This document shows, one piece after another, positions 8,457-15,956 of a stretch of 64,000 nucleotides of DNA. Both the position numbers and the translations under genes were made by a program. Numbering within the stretch: position 1 is the stretch's first letter; every line of letters starts with the position of its first letter. The notes below the pieces were generated by a model. It was given only the letters and a program-made list of their open reading frames with translations. It made no database searches and had not been told where the DNA came from. Source of the DNA: Streptomyces pseudovenezuelae (GTDB lineage Bacteria > Actinomycetota > Actinomycetes > Streptomycetales > Streptomycetaceae); assembly GCF_001513955.1 (NCBI RefSeq), contig NZ_KQ948148.1, positions 8,396 through 72,395 of the forward strand. Reading direction: 5' to 3'.

Positions 8457-8674
8457 CCGTGGACCGTAGGGGGCGAAAGATGGCCTCTTCCTGCGCCTTG
8501 AGCACTTTTACTCCGTACGGGTGAAACGATCCCTCAATAGGGGACAGGAACCCCCGATTCCATGGCTCGTTCCCGTCAGAACGTGGCCGATTCACGTGTG
8601 GGCGCACGGGTCGGCCCGGGTGCCGGGACGCCTGCCGTGCGACGGGCAGCGGCCGGCTTGTCAGTGGCGGCGGT

Positions 8675-8680
8675 TACGGT
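8675..8680 (+). promoter_or_regulatory. -10 element giving a leaderless radA transcript
   Basis: TACGGT is followed by six bases (TCGTGC) and the radA ATG. No Shine-Dalgarno is present. No convincing -35 hexamer is seen at normal spacing. Confidence 0.5.
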
Positions 8681-8686
8681 TCGTGC

Positions 8687-10096
8687 ATGGCTGCCCGTAC
8701 GAAGTCCGCCAAGGAGCGCCCGTCCTACCGCTGCACCGAGTGCGGCTGGCAGACGGCCAAGTGGCTCGGCCGCTGCCCCGAGTGCCAGGCCTGGGGGACG
8801 ATCGAGGAGTACGGCGCGCCCGCGGTGCGTACGACCACCCCCGGCCGCGTCACCACCTCCGCCGTGCCCATCGGCCAGGTCGACGGCCGTCAGGCCACCG
8901 CCCGCTCCACCGGCGTGCCCGAGCTGGACCGGGTGCTCGGCGGCGGCCTGGTGCCCGGCGCGGTGGTGCTCCTGGCGGGCGAGCCCGGCGTGGGCAAGTC
9001 CACCCTGCTGCTGGACGTGGCCGCCAAGTCCGCGAGCGACGAGCACCGCACGCTCTATGTGACCGGCGAGGAGTCCGCGAGCCAGGTCCGGATGCGCGCC
9101 GACCGCATCCGCGCGATCGACGACCACCTGTATCTCGCCGCCGAGACCGACCTGTCCGCCGTCCTCGGACACCTGGACGCGGTGAAGCCGTCCCTGCTGA
9201 TCCTCGACTCGGTGCAGACGGTCGCCTCCCCCGAGATCGACGGCGCCCCCGGCGGCATGGCCCAGGTGCGCGAGGTCGCCGGGGCGCTGATCCGGGCCTC
9301 CAAGGAGCGCGGGATGTCCACCCTCCTGGTGGGCCATGTCACCAAGGACGGCGCGATCGCCGGACCGCGCCTGCTGGAGCACCTCGTGGACGTGGTCCTG
9401 AGCTTCGAGGGCGACCGCCACGCCCGCCTCCGGCTCGTACGGGGCGTCAAGAACCGCTACGGCGCCACCGACGAGGTCGGCTGCTTCGAGCTGCACGACG
9501 AGGGCATCACGGGCCTGGCCGACCCGAGCGGACTTTTCCTGACACGTCGTGACGAACCGGTCCCCGGCACCTGCCTCACCGTCACTCTGGAGGGCCGCCG
9601 CCCCCTGGTGGCCGAGGTCCAGGCGCTCACCGTCGACTCGCAGATCCCCTCGCCCCGGCGCACCACCTCGGGTCTGGAGACCTCCCGTGTCTCGATGATG
9701 CTCGCCGTCCTGGAGCAGCGCGGCCGGATCAGCGCGCTCGGCAAGCGGGACATCTACTCCGCGACGGTCGGCGGGGTAAAGCTTTCGGAACCCGCCGCGG
9801 ACCTGGCGATCGCCCTCGCCCTGGCGTCCGCGGCCAGCGACACCCCGCTGCCCAAGAACCTCGTCGCGATCGGCGAAGTGGGCCTCGCGGGCGAGGTCAG
9901 ACGGGTCACGGGCGTCCAGCGCAGGCTCTCCGAGGCACACCGTCTGGGCTTCACGCACGCGCTCGTACCGGGCGATCCGGGCAAGATCCCGGCCGGCATG
10001 AAGGTCCTGGAAGTCGCGGACATAGGGGACGCTCTGAGGGTCCTTCCGCGCTCCCGTAGGCGAGAGGCCCCACGGGACGCGGAGGACCGCCGGTAG
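8687..10096 (+). CDS. radA: DNA repair protein RadA/Sms
   Basis: 469 residues, normal length. An N-terminal C4 zinc finger (YRCTECGWQ then RCPEC, residues about 12-30) precedes a RecA-like ATPase with Walker A GEPGVGKSTLL near residue 100 and Walker B LLILDSVQT. The RadA-specific KNRYG motif (near 250) follows, and the C-terminal half is Lon-protease-like without the catalytic dyad (SAASDTPLPKNLVAIGEVGLAGEVR). RadA drives branch migration of recombination intermediates in the cytoplasm. It lies 81 bases upstream of disA; the same pairing occurs in Bacillus, where RadA influences DisA cyclase activity. Confidence 0.97.
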   Translation: MAARTKSAKERPSYRCTECGWQTAKWLGRCPECQAWGTIEEYGAPAVRTTTPGRVTTSAVPIGQVDGRQATARSTGVPELDRVLGGGLVPGAVVLLAGEPGVGKSTLLLDVAAKSASDEHRTLYVTGEESASQVRMRADRIRAIDDHLYLAAETDLSAVLGHLDAVKPSLLILDSVQTVASPEIDGAPGGMAQVREVAGALIRASKERGMSTLLVGHVTKDGAIAGPRLLEHLVDVVLSFEGDRHARLRLVRGVKNRYGATDEVGCFELHDEGITGLADPSGLFLTRRDEPVPGTCLTVTLEGRRPLVAEVQALTVDSQIPSPRRTTSGLETSRVSMMLAVLEQRGRISALGKRDIYSATVGGVKLSEPAADLAIALALASAASDTPLPKNLVAIGEVGLAGEVRRVTGVQRRLSEAHRLGFTHALVPGDPGKIPAGMKVLEVADIGDALRVLPRSRRREAPRDAEDRR

Positions 10097-10177
10097 ACTT
10101 TGCCCTGGTCTCGCCCGTCCGTACGAACCGAATGTGCGACACGGGAGCGCCCAAGACCCCGCGACCGGAGGAGAGCA

Positions 10178-11302
10178 GTGGCAGCCAACGACCGGGCAGC
10201 AGCTCCCGGAAAGTCCGGTGGGAGTGCCGGTTCCGATGGCCTGATGCGCGCCTCCCTGAGCGCCGTGGCCCCCGGGACGCCCCTGCGCGACGGCCTGGAG
10301 CGGGTGCTGCGCGGCAACACCGGCGGACTCATCGTGCTCGGCTTCGACAAGACGGTGGAGACGATGTGCACGGGCGGTTTCGTCCTGGACGTCGAGTTCG
10401 CGGCCACCCGCCTGCGTGAGCTGTGCAAGCTGGACGGCGGCATCGTGCTCTCGTCCGACCTGTCGAAGATCCTGCGGGCGGGCGTGCAGTTCGTGCCCGA
10501 CGCGACGATCCCGACGGAGGAGACGGGCACCCGGCACCGCACCGCGGACCGGGTGAGCAAGCAGGTCGGCTTCCCGGTCGTCTCGGTCTCCCAGTCGATG
10601 CGCCTCATCGCGCTGTACGTGGACGGCCAGCGCCGTGTCCTGGAGGACTCGGCGGCGATCCTGTCCCGCGCGAACCAGGCCCTCGCCACCCTGGAGCGCT
10701 ACAAGCTGCGTCTGGACGAGGTCGCGGGCACGCTCTCCGCGCTGGAGATCGAGGACCTGGTGACGGTCCGGGACGTCTCCGCCGTGGCCCAGCGCCTGGA
10801 GATGGTCCGCCGCATCGCGACCGAGATCGCCGAGTACGTGGTCGAGCTCGGCACCGACGGACGCCTTCTCGCCCTCCAGCTGGACGAGTTGATCGCGGGC
10901 GTGGAGCCGGAGCGCGAACTGGTGGTCCGGGACTACGTCCCCGAACCCACCGCGAAGCGCTCCCGCACGGTCGACGAGGCGCTGTACGAACTGGACGCCC
11001 TGACCCACGCCGAGCTCCTCGAACTGCCCACCGTGGCCCGCGCCCTCGGCTACACCGGCTCCCCCGAGGCGATCGACTCGGGCGTCTCCCCCCGGGGCTT
11101 CCGCCTGCTGGCCAAGGTCCCCCGCCTGCCCGGCGCGATCATCGACCGCCTGGTGGAGCACTTCGGCGGCCTCCAGAAGCTCCTGGCGGCCAGCGTCGAC
11201 GACCTGCAGACGGTCGACGGAGTGGGCGAGGCCAGGGCAAGGAGCGTCAGGGAGGGCCTGTCCCGCCTGGCGGAGAGCTCCATCCTGGAGCGGTACGTGT
11301 AA
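10178..11302 (+). CDS. disA: DNA integrity scanning protein DisA, diadenylate cyclase
   Basis: 374 residues. The N-terminal DAC domain makes c-di-AMP from two ATP; catalytic motifs LDGGIVLSSDLSKI and GTRHRTADRVSKQ (the RHR motif) are present near residues 80-130. A coiled helical linker follows, then a C-terminal helix-hairpin-helix domain (SVDDLQTVDGVGEARARSV) that binds branched DNA. The usual DGA motif is DGG here, a mild change. The GTG start is preceded by GGAGGAGA, which decides against a longer frame upstream. It is probably co-transcribed with radA and ends before an inverted repeat. Confidence 0.96.
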   Translation: MAANDRAAAPGKSGGSAGSDGLMRASLSAVAPGTPLRDGLERVLRGNTGGLIVLGFDKTVETMCTGGFVLDVEFAATRLRELCKLDGGIVLSSDLSKILRAGVQFVPDATIPTEETGTRHRTADRVSKQVGFPVVSVSQSMRLIALYVDGQRRVLEDSAAILSRANQALATLERYKLRLDEVAGTLSALEIEDLVTVRDVSAVAQRLEMVRRIATEIAEYVVELGTDGRLLALQLDELIAGVEPERELVVRDYVPEPTAKRSRTVDEALYELDALTHAELLELPTVARALGYTGSPEAIDSGVSPRGFRLLAKVPRLPGAIIDRLVEHFGGLQKLLAASVDDLQTVDGVGEARARSVREGLSRLAESSILERYV

Positions 11303-11317
11303 GGGCTTTTTGCTTTC

Positions 11318-11345
11318 AGGGGCGCGAGGAACTGCGCGACAAGCC
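11318..11345 (+). repeat. Copy 2 of the 28-bp interspersed intergenic repeat
   Basis: AGGGGCGCGAGGAACTGCGC continues with GACAAGCC. It matches 25 of 28 positions of the copy at 4763-4790. Like that copy it sits directly after the stop of a gene (disA), in the sense orientation of the mRNA. Confidence 0.7.
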
Positions 11346-11355
11346 CCCCACGAAG

Positions 11356-11382
11356 CCGCGGACGACGAACAACCGTCCGCGG
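11356..11382. terminator. Terminator hairpin between disA and the converging membrane-protein gene
   Basis: CCGCGGACG and CGTCCGCGG form a perfect 9-bp stem with a 9-base loop. A short T-run (11307-11312) lies just after disA. The hairpin could serve both converging genes. Confidence 0.65.
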
Positions 11383-11389
11383 CACCCCC

Positions 11390-12241
11390 TCAGTCGTTCT
11401 CCAGCACGAACGAGGTCTGAGCCGTGGCGTACCCGGGCGCCTTGACCTCCACCAGGTACGTCCCCGCCCCCGCGGACCCCGCGGGCGGCGTCGCGCACTG
11501 CGGAGCGCTCGGCTTGCGGTCCCACTTCACGGTGTAGGTGATGCTGCTCTTGGCCGGAGCCCGGTAGACCAGGTTCCCCGCGGTCCTGGGGCAGTCGGCG
11601 GACGACCAGTACGGGTCGTCCGCGTCGGCCTGAGTGATCGTCAACACCGCGTTCTTCGGCCCGAGATCGACCTTGCAGTCGCCGGCGGAGGTGTTCGTCG
11701 CGGTCAGCAGCAGCGTGGGCGTCTGGCCGGGGTCGTAGGCGTTGTGCAGACTGCGCACGCTCAACCGCACGGCACCGGCGGTGCAGTTGGGGATCCCGGA
11801 GCCGGCCGGCAGGGTGTCGCCCTGCCCGACCCCGATGCCCGTACCGCCGCTCGCGGCGCCGCCGACACCGCCGGCCCCGGCGGAACCACCCGTACCGGTC
11901 TCGCCACCGGCGCCCGAGCCGCCTCCGGTGCCGGCACCGGCACTGGTGCCTGAGCCCGATCCCGCACTCCCGCCGGTGCCCCCACCGGTCGTCGACTCGT
12001 CGCGGCCGCCCGGGGCTTGACTGATCGCGGGCCCGGAGCCGGACGGTCCGGGGGTGATCGTCGAGGGGGAGGGATTCTTGTCGTTGGGCCCGTCCGCGCC
12101 GTTGTTGCCGCCTCCGCCGCCGGAGCTGACGATCCACGCGATCAGCAGCGCCAGCACGGCGAGTACGGACAGCATGACGGCCCTCCGTCGCCAGTAGATG
12201 GAGGAGGGAAGCGGCCCGACCGGATTGCGCAGAGATCCCAC
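11390..12241 (-). CDS. Single-pass membrane protein with Gly/Ser-rich linker and extracytoplasmic domain
   Basis: 283 residues. A short cytoplasmic end with a PLPSSIYWRRR segment is followed by one membrane helix (residues about 19-37). Then come roughly 90 residues of Gly/Ser/Ala-rich low-complexity linker (GSGTSAGAGTGGGSGAGG type) and a folded C-terminal domain of about 140 residues. That domain has an even number of cysteines (near CTAG, CKVD, DCPR and QCAT), suggesting disulphides outside the cell. I do not recognise the domain. GTG at 12241 is chosen because it opens the conserved GSLRNPVGPLPSS segment just before the helix; the frame stays open further upstream without protein-like sequence. 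Confidence 0.7.
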   Translation of the reverse strand: MGSLRNPVGPLPSSIYWRRRAVMLSVLAVLALLIAWIVSSGGGGGNNGADGPNDKNPSPSTITPGPSGSGPAISQAPGGRDESTTGGGTGGSAGSGSGTSAGAGTGGGSGAGGETGTGGSAGAGGVGGAASGGTGIGVGQGDTLPAGSGIPNCTAGAVRLSVRSLHNAYDPGQTPTLLLTATNTSAGDCKVDLGPKNAVLTITQADADDPYWSSADCPRTAGNLVYRAPAKSSITYTVKWDRKPSAPQCATPPAGSAGAGTYLVEVKAPGYATAQTSFVLEND

Positions 12242-12761
12242 GGCGCAAACTGTACGAGAGATCGGCGAGTTCGCCGTCCTCACCCGCCGCCCGGCGACAC
12301 AACTTTTCAGGATCATCATTCCGGAAACTGACACGTGCCGATCGCGGGGCGTGACCGTAGCGGCCTGTCGCCTACGGTCCGTGACCACGGGCTTCGCCTC
12401 CGGCCGGACCCGCAGGGACATCACCGTCCGCACGGATGACACCCCCACGTGGGTATGACGCGGGGGCGGGACATGGACGGGCGCCGGACTCCCGCGCCTC
12501 GGCGCGCTGTTCGCCCACGCCCCCCACGCGTTCGCGATCGCGGACCTTGCACCTCTGGCCACGGCTGCCTCCCGACTCCGCCTCCCGCGCCACGAGTTGC
12601 CCGCCGCTCCCCGCACCGCGTCTTCCGGTGCGGGTCCGGCTCCAGGCCGTGGCGGGGTTCGCGGGGGCGGTCCGTCCCCCGTCGCTCGTCGGAGGTCCGG
12701 CGTCCCCCGGGGGTGGCGGTACGCCCGCACCGGCCCCCGGTCATGGCAGGATCGGAAGGCC
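12242..12761. other. 520-bp intergenic region between the divergent membrane-protein and mutY genes
   Basis: No gene is supported here. The left half is less GC-rich than its surroundings and should hold the promoter for the membrane-protein gene. A perfect 8-bp inverted repeat (GACCGTAG at 12353-12360, CTACGGTC at 12372-12379) is the only clear structure. Several open frames run through the region, but their amino acid content looks like out-of-frame high-GC DNA. Confidence 0.5.
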
Positions 12762-13727
12762 ATGACTGCGCCCACGAAGCCCCAGCCCCAGTCCCCGCCC
12801 CCGTCCCCGTCCCCGCACAGCAGCCCCGCCGACGGCAGCGCCGACGCCCCTCACGGAGCGGACCTGCACTCCCCTGTCATCGACTGGTTCGACGAGCACG
12901 CCCGGGATCTGCCGTGGCGGCGGCCCGAGGCCGGGCCGTGGGGGGTGATGGTCAGTGAGTTCATGCTCCAGCAGACGCCCGTGAGCCGGGTGCTGCCGGT
13001 CTACGAGCAGTGGCTCGCACGGTGGCCGCGGCCCGCCGATCTGGCCGCGGAGGCGCCCGGCGAGGCGGTGCGCGCCTGGGGCCGGCTCGGCTATCCGCGC
13101 CGGGCGTTGCGGCTGCACGGCGCCGCGGTCGCCATAACCGAACGGCACGGCGGTGACGTACCGACGGACCACGCCCAGCTGCTCGCGCTGCCCGGGATCG
13201 GCGAGTACACGGCGGCCGCCGTCGCCTCCTTCGCGTACGGGCAGCGGCACGCCGTGCTGGACACCAATGTGCGGCGGGTGTTCGCGCGGGCGGTGACCGG
13301 AGTGCGGTACCCGCCGAACGCCACCACCGCCGCCGAGCGCAAGCTCGCCCGCGCGCTGCTGCCGCAGGACGAGAGCACCGCCGCGCGCTGGGCCGCCGCC
13401 TCCATGGAGCTCGGCGCGCTCGTCTGCACTGCCAAGAACGAGTCCTGTCAGCGCTGCCCCATCGCCGCCCAGTGCGCCTGGCGGCTCGCGGGCAAGCCCG
13501 AGCACGACGGACCGCCGCGGCGCGGGCAGACGTACGCCGGCACCGACCGCCAGGTCCGCGGCAAGCTGCTCGCCGTGCTGCGCGAGGCGCACGCGCCCGT
13601 CCCGCAGTCGGTGCTCGACCGGGTGTGGCACGAGCCGGTACAGCGGGCGCGCGCACTGGACGGTCTGGTCGCGGACGGGCTTGTCGAGCCCCTCCCGGGT
13701 GGTTTGTATCGGCTGCCGTTGACGTAG
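12762..13727 (+). CDS. mutY: A/G-specific adenine DNA glycosylase
   Basis: 321 residues. After a Pro/Ser-rich N-terminal tail of about 30 residues comes the HhH-GPD glycosylase fold, which removes adenine mispaired with 8-oxoguanine. Visible signatures are VSEFMLQQTPVSRV with the catalytic Glu, the hairpin LLALPGIGEYTAAAVASFAYG, and the catalytic Asp in AVLDTNVRRVF. The 4Fe-4S loop has cysteines spaced C-x6-C-x2-C-x5-C (VCTAKNESCQRCPIAAQC). It lacks the long C-terminal NUDIX-like domain of E. coli MutY and ends in a short winged-helix-like segment. ATG 12762 follows GGAAGG. Confidence 0.93.
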   Translation: MTAPTKPQPQSPPPSPSPHSSPADGSADAPHGADLHSPVIDWFDEHARDLPWRRPEAGPWGVMVSEFMLQQTPVSRVLPVYEQWLARWPRPADLAAEAPGEAVRAWGRLGYPRRALRLHGAAVAITERHGGDVPTDHAQLLALPGIGEYTAAAVASFAYGQRHAVLDTNVRRVFARAVTGVRYPPNATTAAERKLARALLPQDESTAARWAAASMELGALVCTAKNESCQRCPIAAQCAWRLAGKPEHDGPPRRGQTYAGTDRQVRGKLLAVLREAHAPVPQSVLDRVWHEPVQRARALDGLVADGLVEPLPGGLYRLPLT

Positions 13728-13740
13728 TCCGCGACCGAGC

Positions 13741-13794
13741 AAACGGGCAAATCTCCCTGAACCGGCGCGAACAGCCGCGTCGGTTTACCCGTTT
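13741..13794 (+). terminator. Compound stem-loop after mutY
   Basis: Outer arms AAACGGGCAAA (13741-13751) and TTTACCCGTTT (13784-13794) pair with one mismatch. They enclose an inner stem built from AACCG, CGCG and their complements. It follows the mutY stop by 13 bases and separates mutY from the sigE promoter. Confidence 0.6.
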
Positions 13795-13820
13795 TCGGCT
13801 TCCGTTACACAACCGACGGA

Positions 13821-13837
13821 CAGCCGATTGCCAGCCG
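13821..13837 (+). promoter_or_regulatory. Direct repeat upstream of sigE, candidate CseB site
   Basis: CAGCCG occurs at 13821-13826 and 13832-13837, exactly 11 bases apart, with a further ACAGCCG at 13771-13777. Direct repeats one helical turn apart are typical for OmpR-type response regulators, and sigE is known to need CseB. The site ends about 14 bases before the expected -35 position. Confidence 0.4.
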
Positions 13838-13873
13838 CGCGCTGCTTCGCACAGCCCCGTGACAACCGCTCCG

Positions 13874-13879
13874 TAGCTT
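13874..13879 (+). promoter_or_regulatory. Putative sigE promoter -10
   Basis: TAGCTT fits a -10 hexamer, but the bases at -35 spacing (CAGCCC, 13851-13856) are poor. A weak -35 is expected for an activator-dependent promoter. The predicted 5' leader is about 80 bases. Confidence 0.35.
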
Positions 13880-13964
13880 CATTGCCATGCCGCACACCAG
13901 GCGGCAGCACACGTGATGAGAACCGGCAGGGACTGCCGGAAACGGGGATCAGGAGGCGGTCGAC

Positions 13965-14507
13965 ATGGCGCAGGGAGAGGTGCTCGAGTTCGAGGAGTAC
14001 GTCCGCACCCGGCAGGACGCGCTGCTGCGCAGCGCACGCCGGCTGGTCCCGGACCCGGTCGACGCGCAGGACCTGCTCCAGACGGCGCTCGTACGGACGT
14101 ACGGCCGCTGGGAGACCATCGAGGACAAGCGGCTCGCGGACGCCTATCTGCGCCGGGTGATGATCAACACCCGCACGGAGTGGTGGCGGGCGCGGAAGCT
14201 GGAGGAGGTGCCGACCGAGCAGCTGCCGGACGCCTCGGTCGACGACTCCACCGAGCAGCACGCGGACCGCGCCCTGCTGATGGACGTCATGAAGGTGCTC
14301 GCCCCCAAGCAGCGCAGCGTGGTGGTGCTGCGACACTGGGAGCAGATGTCCACGGAGGAGACGGCCGCCGCCCTCGGCATGTCGGCCGGTACGGTCAAGA
14401 GCACGCTGCACCGGGCGCTCGCCCGGCTCCGCGAGGAGCTGGAGGCCCGCGACCTGGACGCACGCGCGCTGGAGCGTGAGGAGCGGGAGCGTTGCGCGGC
14501 GGCCTGA
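13965..14507 (+). CDS. sigE: ECF sigma factor SigE (cell envelope stress)
   Basis: 180 residues. Region 2 is visible in YVRTRQDALLRSARRLV, VDAQDLLQTALVRTYGRW and the region 2.4 part around NTRTEWWRARK; region 4 in LAPKQRSVVVLRHWEQMSTEETAAALGMSAGTVKS. The sequence and the cseA-cseB-cseC context match the S. coelicolor SigE-CseABC system, where SigE is not held by a classical anti-sigma but is made on demand through the CseC-CseB pair. Its target promoters drive cell-wall and envelope genes. The ATG follows GGAGG by a suitable distance. A hairpin just after the stop probably limits read-through into cseA. Confidence 0.95.
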   Translation: MAQGEVLEFEEYVRTRQDALLRSARRLVPDPVDAQDLLQTALVRTYGRWETIEDKRLADAYLRRVMINTRTEWWRARKLEEVPTEQLPDASVDDSTEQHADRALLMDVMKVLAPKQRSVVVLRHWEQMSTEETAAALGMSAGTVKSTLHRALARLREELEARDLDARALEREERERCAAA

Positions 14508-15169
14508 CCGAACCCGGGCCCACCCGGCCGGACCACGCTCCGGTCCGGGGGATCTTCCAGGCGGCAAGCACGGCAGTGGTCGTGCTCGCCGCCCTCGCCC
14601 TGTTCGTCTCCGCCTGCGCCACCGGCGGCACCGGCACCCGTGACGAGGGTCCGGCGCACGCGGTCGCGGAGGCCGGCGCCTCACCCTCGGTCCTGCCCTC
14701 CGCCGTCGCCTCCCCGCGCCTGGACCGCAAGGGCGCGGTCGCTCTCCTGAGGTCGGACCCGAAGGTCTCCGCGGCGGTCAAGCGCGATCTGGAGCCCTGC
14801 GGCACCGACCAGTACCCGGTCGACCTCTTCTACGGCGACCTGACCGGCGGCTCGGCCGACGACGTCGTCGTCAACGTCGTGACCTGTGCGGATCTGGTGG
14901 GCGTCGGTTCGTACGTGTATCGCGAGGAAGACGGTTCGTACCAGAATGTCTTCCACACCGAGGAGCCTCCGGTCTACGCCGAGATCGACCGCGGCGACCT
15001 GGTGGTGACCAAGCAGGTGTACGAGAAGGGCGACCCGGTGTCGGACCCGTCCGGCGAGAACGTGATCACGTACCGCTGGGTCTCGGGGCGGTTCGCCGCG
15101 GTGTACCGGACGCACAGCGACTACAGCGACGTCGTCGGCAAGGATCCGACTCCGGTGCCCGAGGGCTGA
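14492..15169 (+). CDS. cseA: Lipoprotein CseA, negative modulator of the SigE signalling system
   Basis: 225 residues from TTG at 14492, which overlaps the sigE stop by 16 bases. No better start is visible before the signal peptide. A hydrophobic segment (residues 27-41) ends in lipobox VSAC with Cys42, so the protein is lipid-anchored outside the membrane. The rest is an unassigned globular domain with two further cysteines (EPCGTD, VTCADL). In S. coelicolor loss of CseA raises sigE expression, and it is thought to restrain CseC. The start could be further upstream-coupled or re-initiated; the TTG is the least certain point. Confidence 0.88.
   Translation: MRGGLTEPGPTRPDHAPVRGIFQAASTAVVVLAALALFVSACATGGTGTRDEGPAHAVAEAGASPSVLPSAVASPRLDRKGAVALLRSDPKVSAAVKRDLEPCGTDQYPVDLFYGDLTGGSADDVVVNVVTCADLVGVGSYVYREEDGSYQNVFHTEEPPVYAEIDRGDLVVTKQVYEKGDPVSDPSGENVITYRWVSGRFAAVYRTHSDYSDVVGKDPTPVPEG
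14528..14548 (+). terminator. Hairpin just after sigE, inside the start of cseA (attenuator candidate)
   Basis: CCGGACC and GGTCCGG form a perfect 7-bp stem with a 7-base loop. It starts 21 bases after the sigE stop. Work on S. coelicolor reports that most sigE transcripts end just downstream of sigE; this structure is at the right place. No T-tract follows. Confidence 0.5.
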
Positions 15170-15234
15170 ACCGATCGGGCCGCCCGGAACGATCCCCCAG
15201 TGACCGCAACGACCCCGAAGAGTGAGAGCACCGG

Positions 15235-15939
15235 ATGGCAGACCAGACCCATGTGCTGTTCGTCGAGGACGACGACGTCATTCGCGAGGCCACCCAACTC
15301 GCCCTGGAGCGGGACGGTTTCGCGGTCACCGCCATGCCCGACGGACTGTCGGGCCTGGAGGCGTTCCGGGCGGACCGTCCCGACATCGCCCTGCTGGACG
15401 TCATGGTCCCGGGTCTGGACGGGGTCAGCCTGTGCCGCCGTATCCGCGACGAGTCCACCGTCCCGGTGATCATGCTGTCGGCGCGCGCCGACTCGATCGA
15501 CGTGGTGCTCGGCCTGGAGGCCGGCGCCGACGACTACGTGACCAAGCCCTTCGACGGGGCCGTCCTGGTCGCCCGGATCCGAGCGGTGCTGCGCCGCTTC
15601 GGGCACGCGGGCGGGACCGACCGGGGCGAGGAGAGCGCGGGCGCGGACGCCGGGGGCGTGCTGACTTTCGGGGAACTGGAGGTCGACACCGAGGGCATGG
15701 AGGTGCGCAAGGGCGGACAGCCGGTGGCGCTCACCCCGACCGAGATGCGGCTGCTGCTGGAGTTCTCCTCCGCGCCCGGCACGGTCCTGTCCCGGGACAA
15801 GCTCCTGGAGCGGGTCTGGGACTACGGCTGGGGCGGTGACACCCGGGTCGTCGACGTCCATGTGCAGCGGCTGCGGACCAAGATCGGCCAGGACCGGATC
15901 GAGACGGTCCGCGGGTTCGGCTACAAGTTGAAGGCCTGA
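15235..15939 (+). CDS. cseB: Response regulator CseB (OmpR/PhoB type)
   Basis: 234 residues. The receiver domain has acidic residues EDDD at 11-14, phosphoacceptor D55 (IALLDVMVPG), and conserved K104 in YVTKPF. A winged-helix DNA-binding domain follows from about residue 135 (VALTPTEMRLLLEF, then VVDVHVQRLRTKIG). It activates sigE transcription when phosphorylated by CseC. The gene begins 65 bases after cseA and is followed by cseC after 17 bases, so the three are one transcription unit. Confidence 0.96.
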   Translation: MADQTHVLFVEDDDVIREATQLALERDGFAVTAMPDGLSGLEAFRADRPDIALLDVMVPGLDGVSLCRRIRDESTVPVIMLSARADSIDVVLGLEAGADDYVTKPFDGAVLVARIRAVLRRFGHAGGTDRGEESAGADAGGVLTFGELEVDTEGMEVRKGGQPVALTPTEMRLLLEFSSAPGTVLSRDKLLERVWDYGWGGDTRVVDVHVQRLRTKIGQDRIETVRGFGYKLKA

Positions 15940-15956
15940 GCAGGGGGACCTGGAGC

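Noticed and set aside
8545..8575. GGAAC-N17-GTTC as another sigma-E promoter before radA
   Set aside because: The -10 lacks CGTC, and radA has its own -10 element six bases before its start codon.
12242..12761. Small genes in the gap before mutY
   Set aside because: Frames exist, but there is no ribosome site or codon bias and the translations look random.
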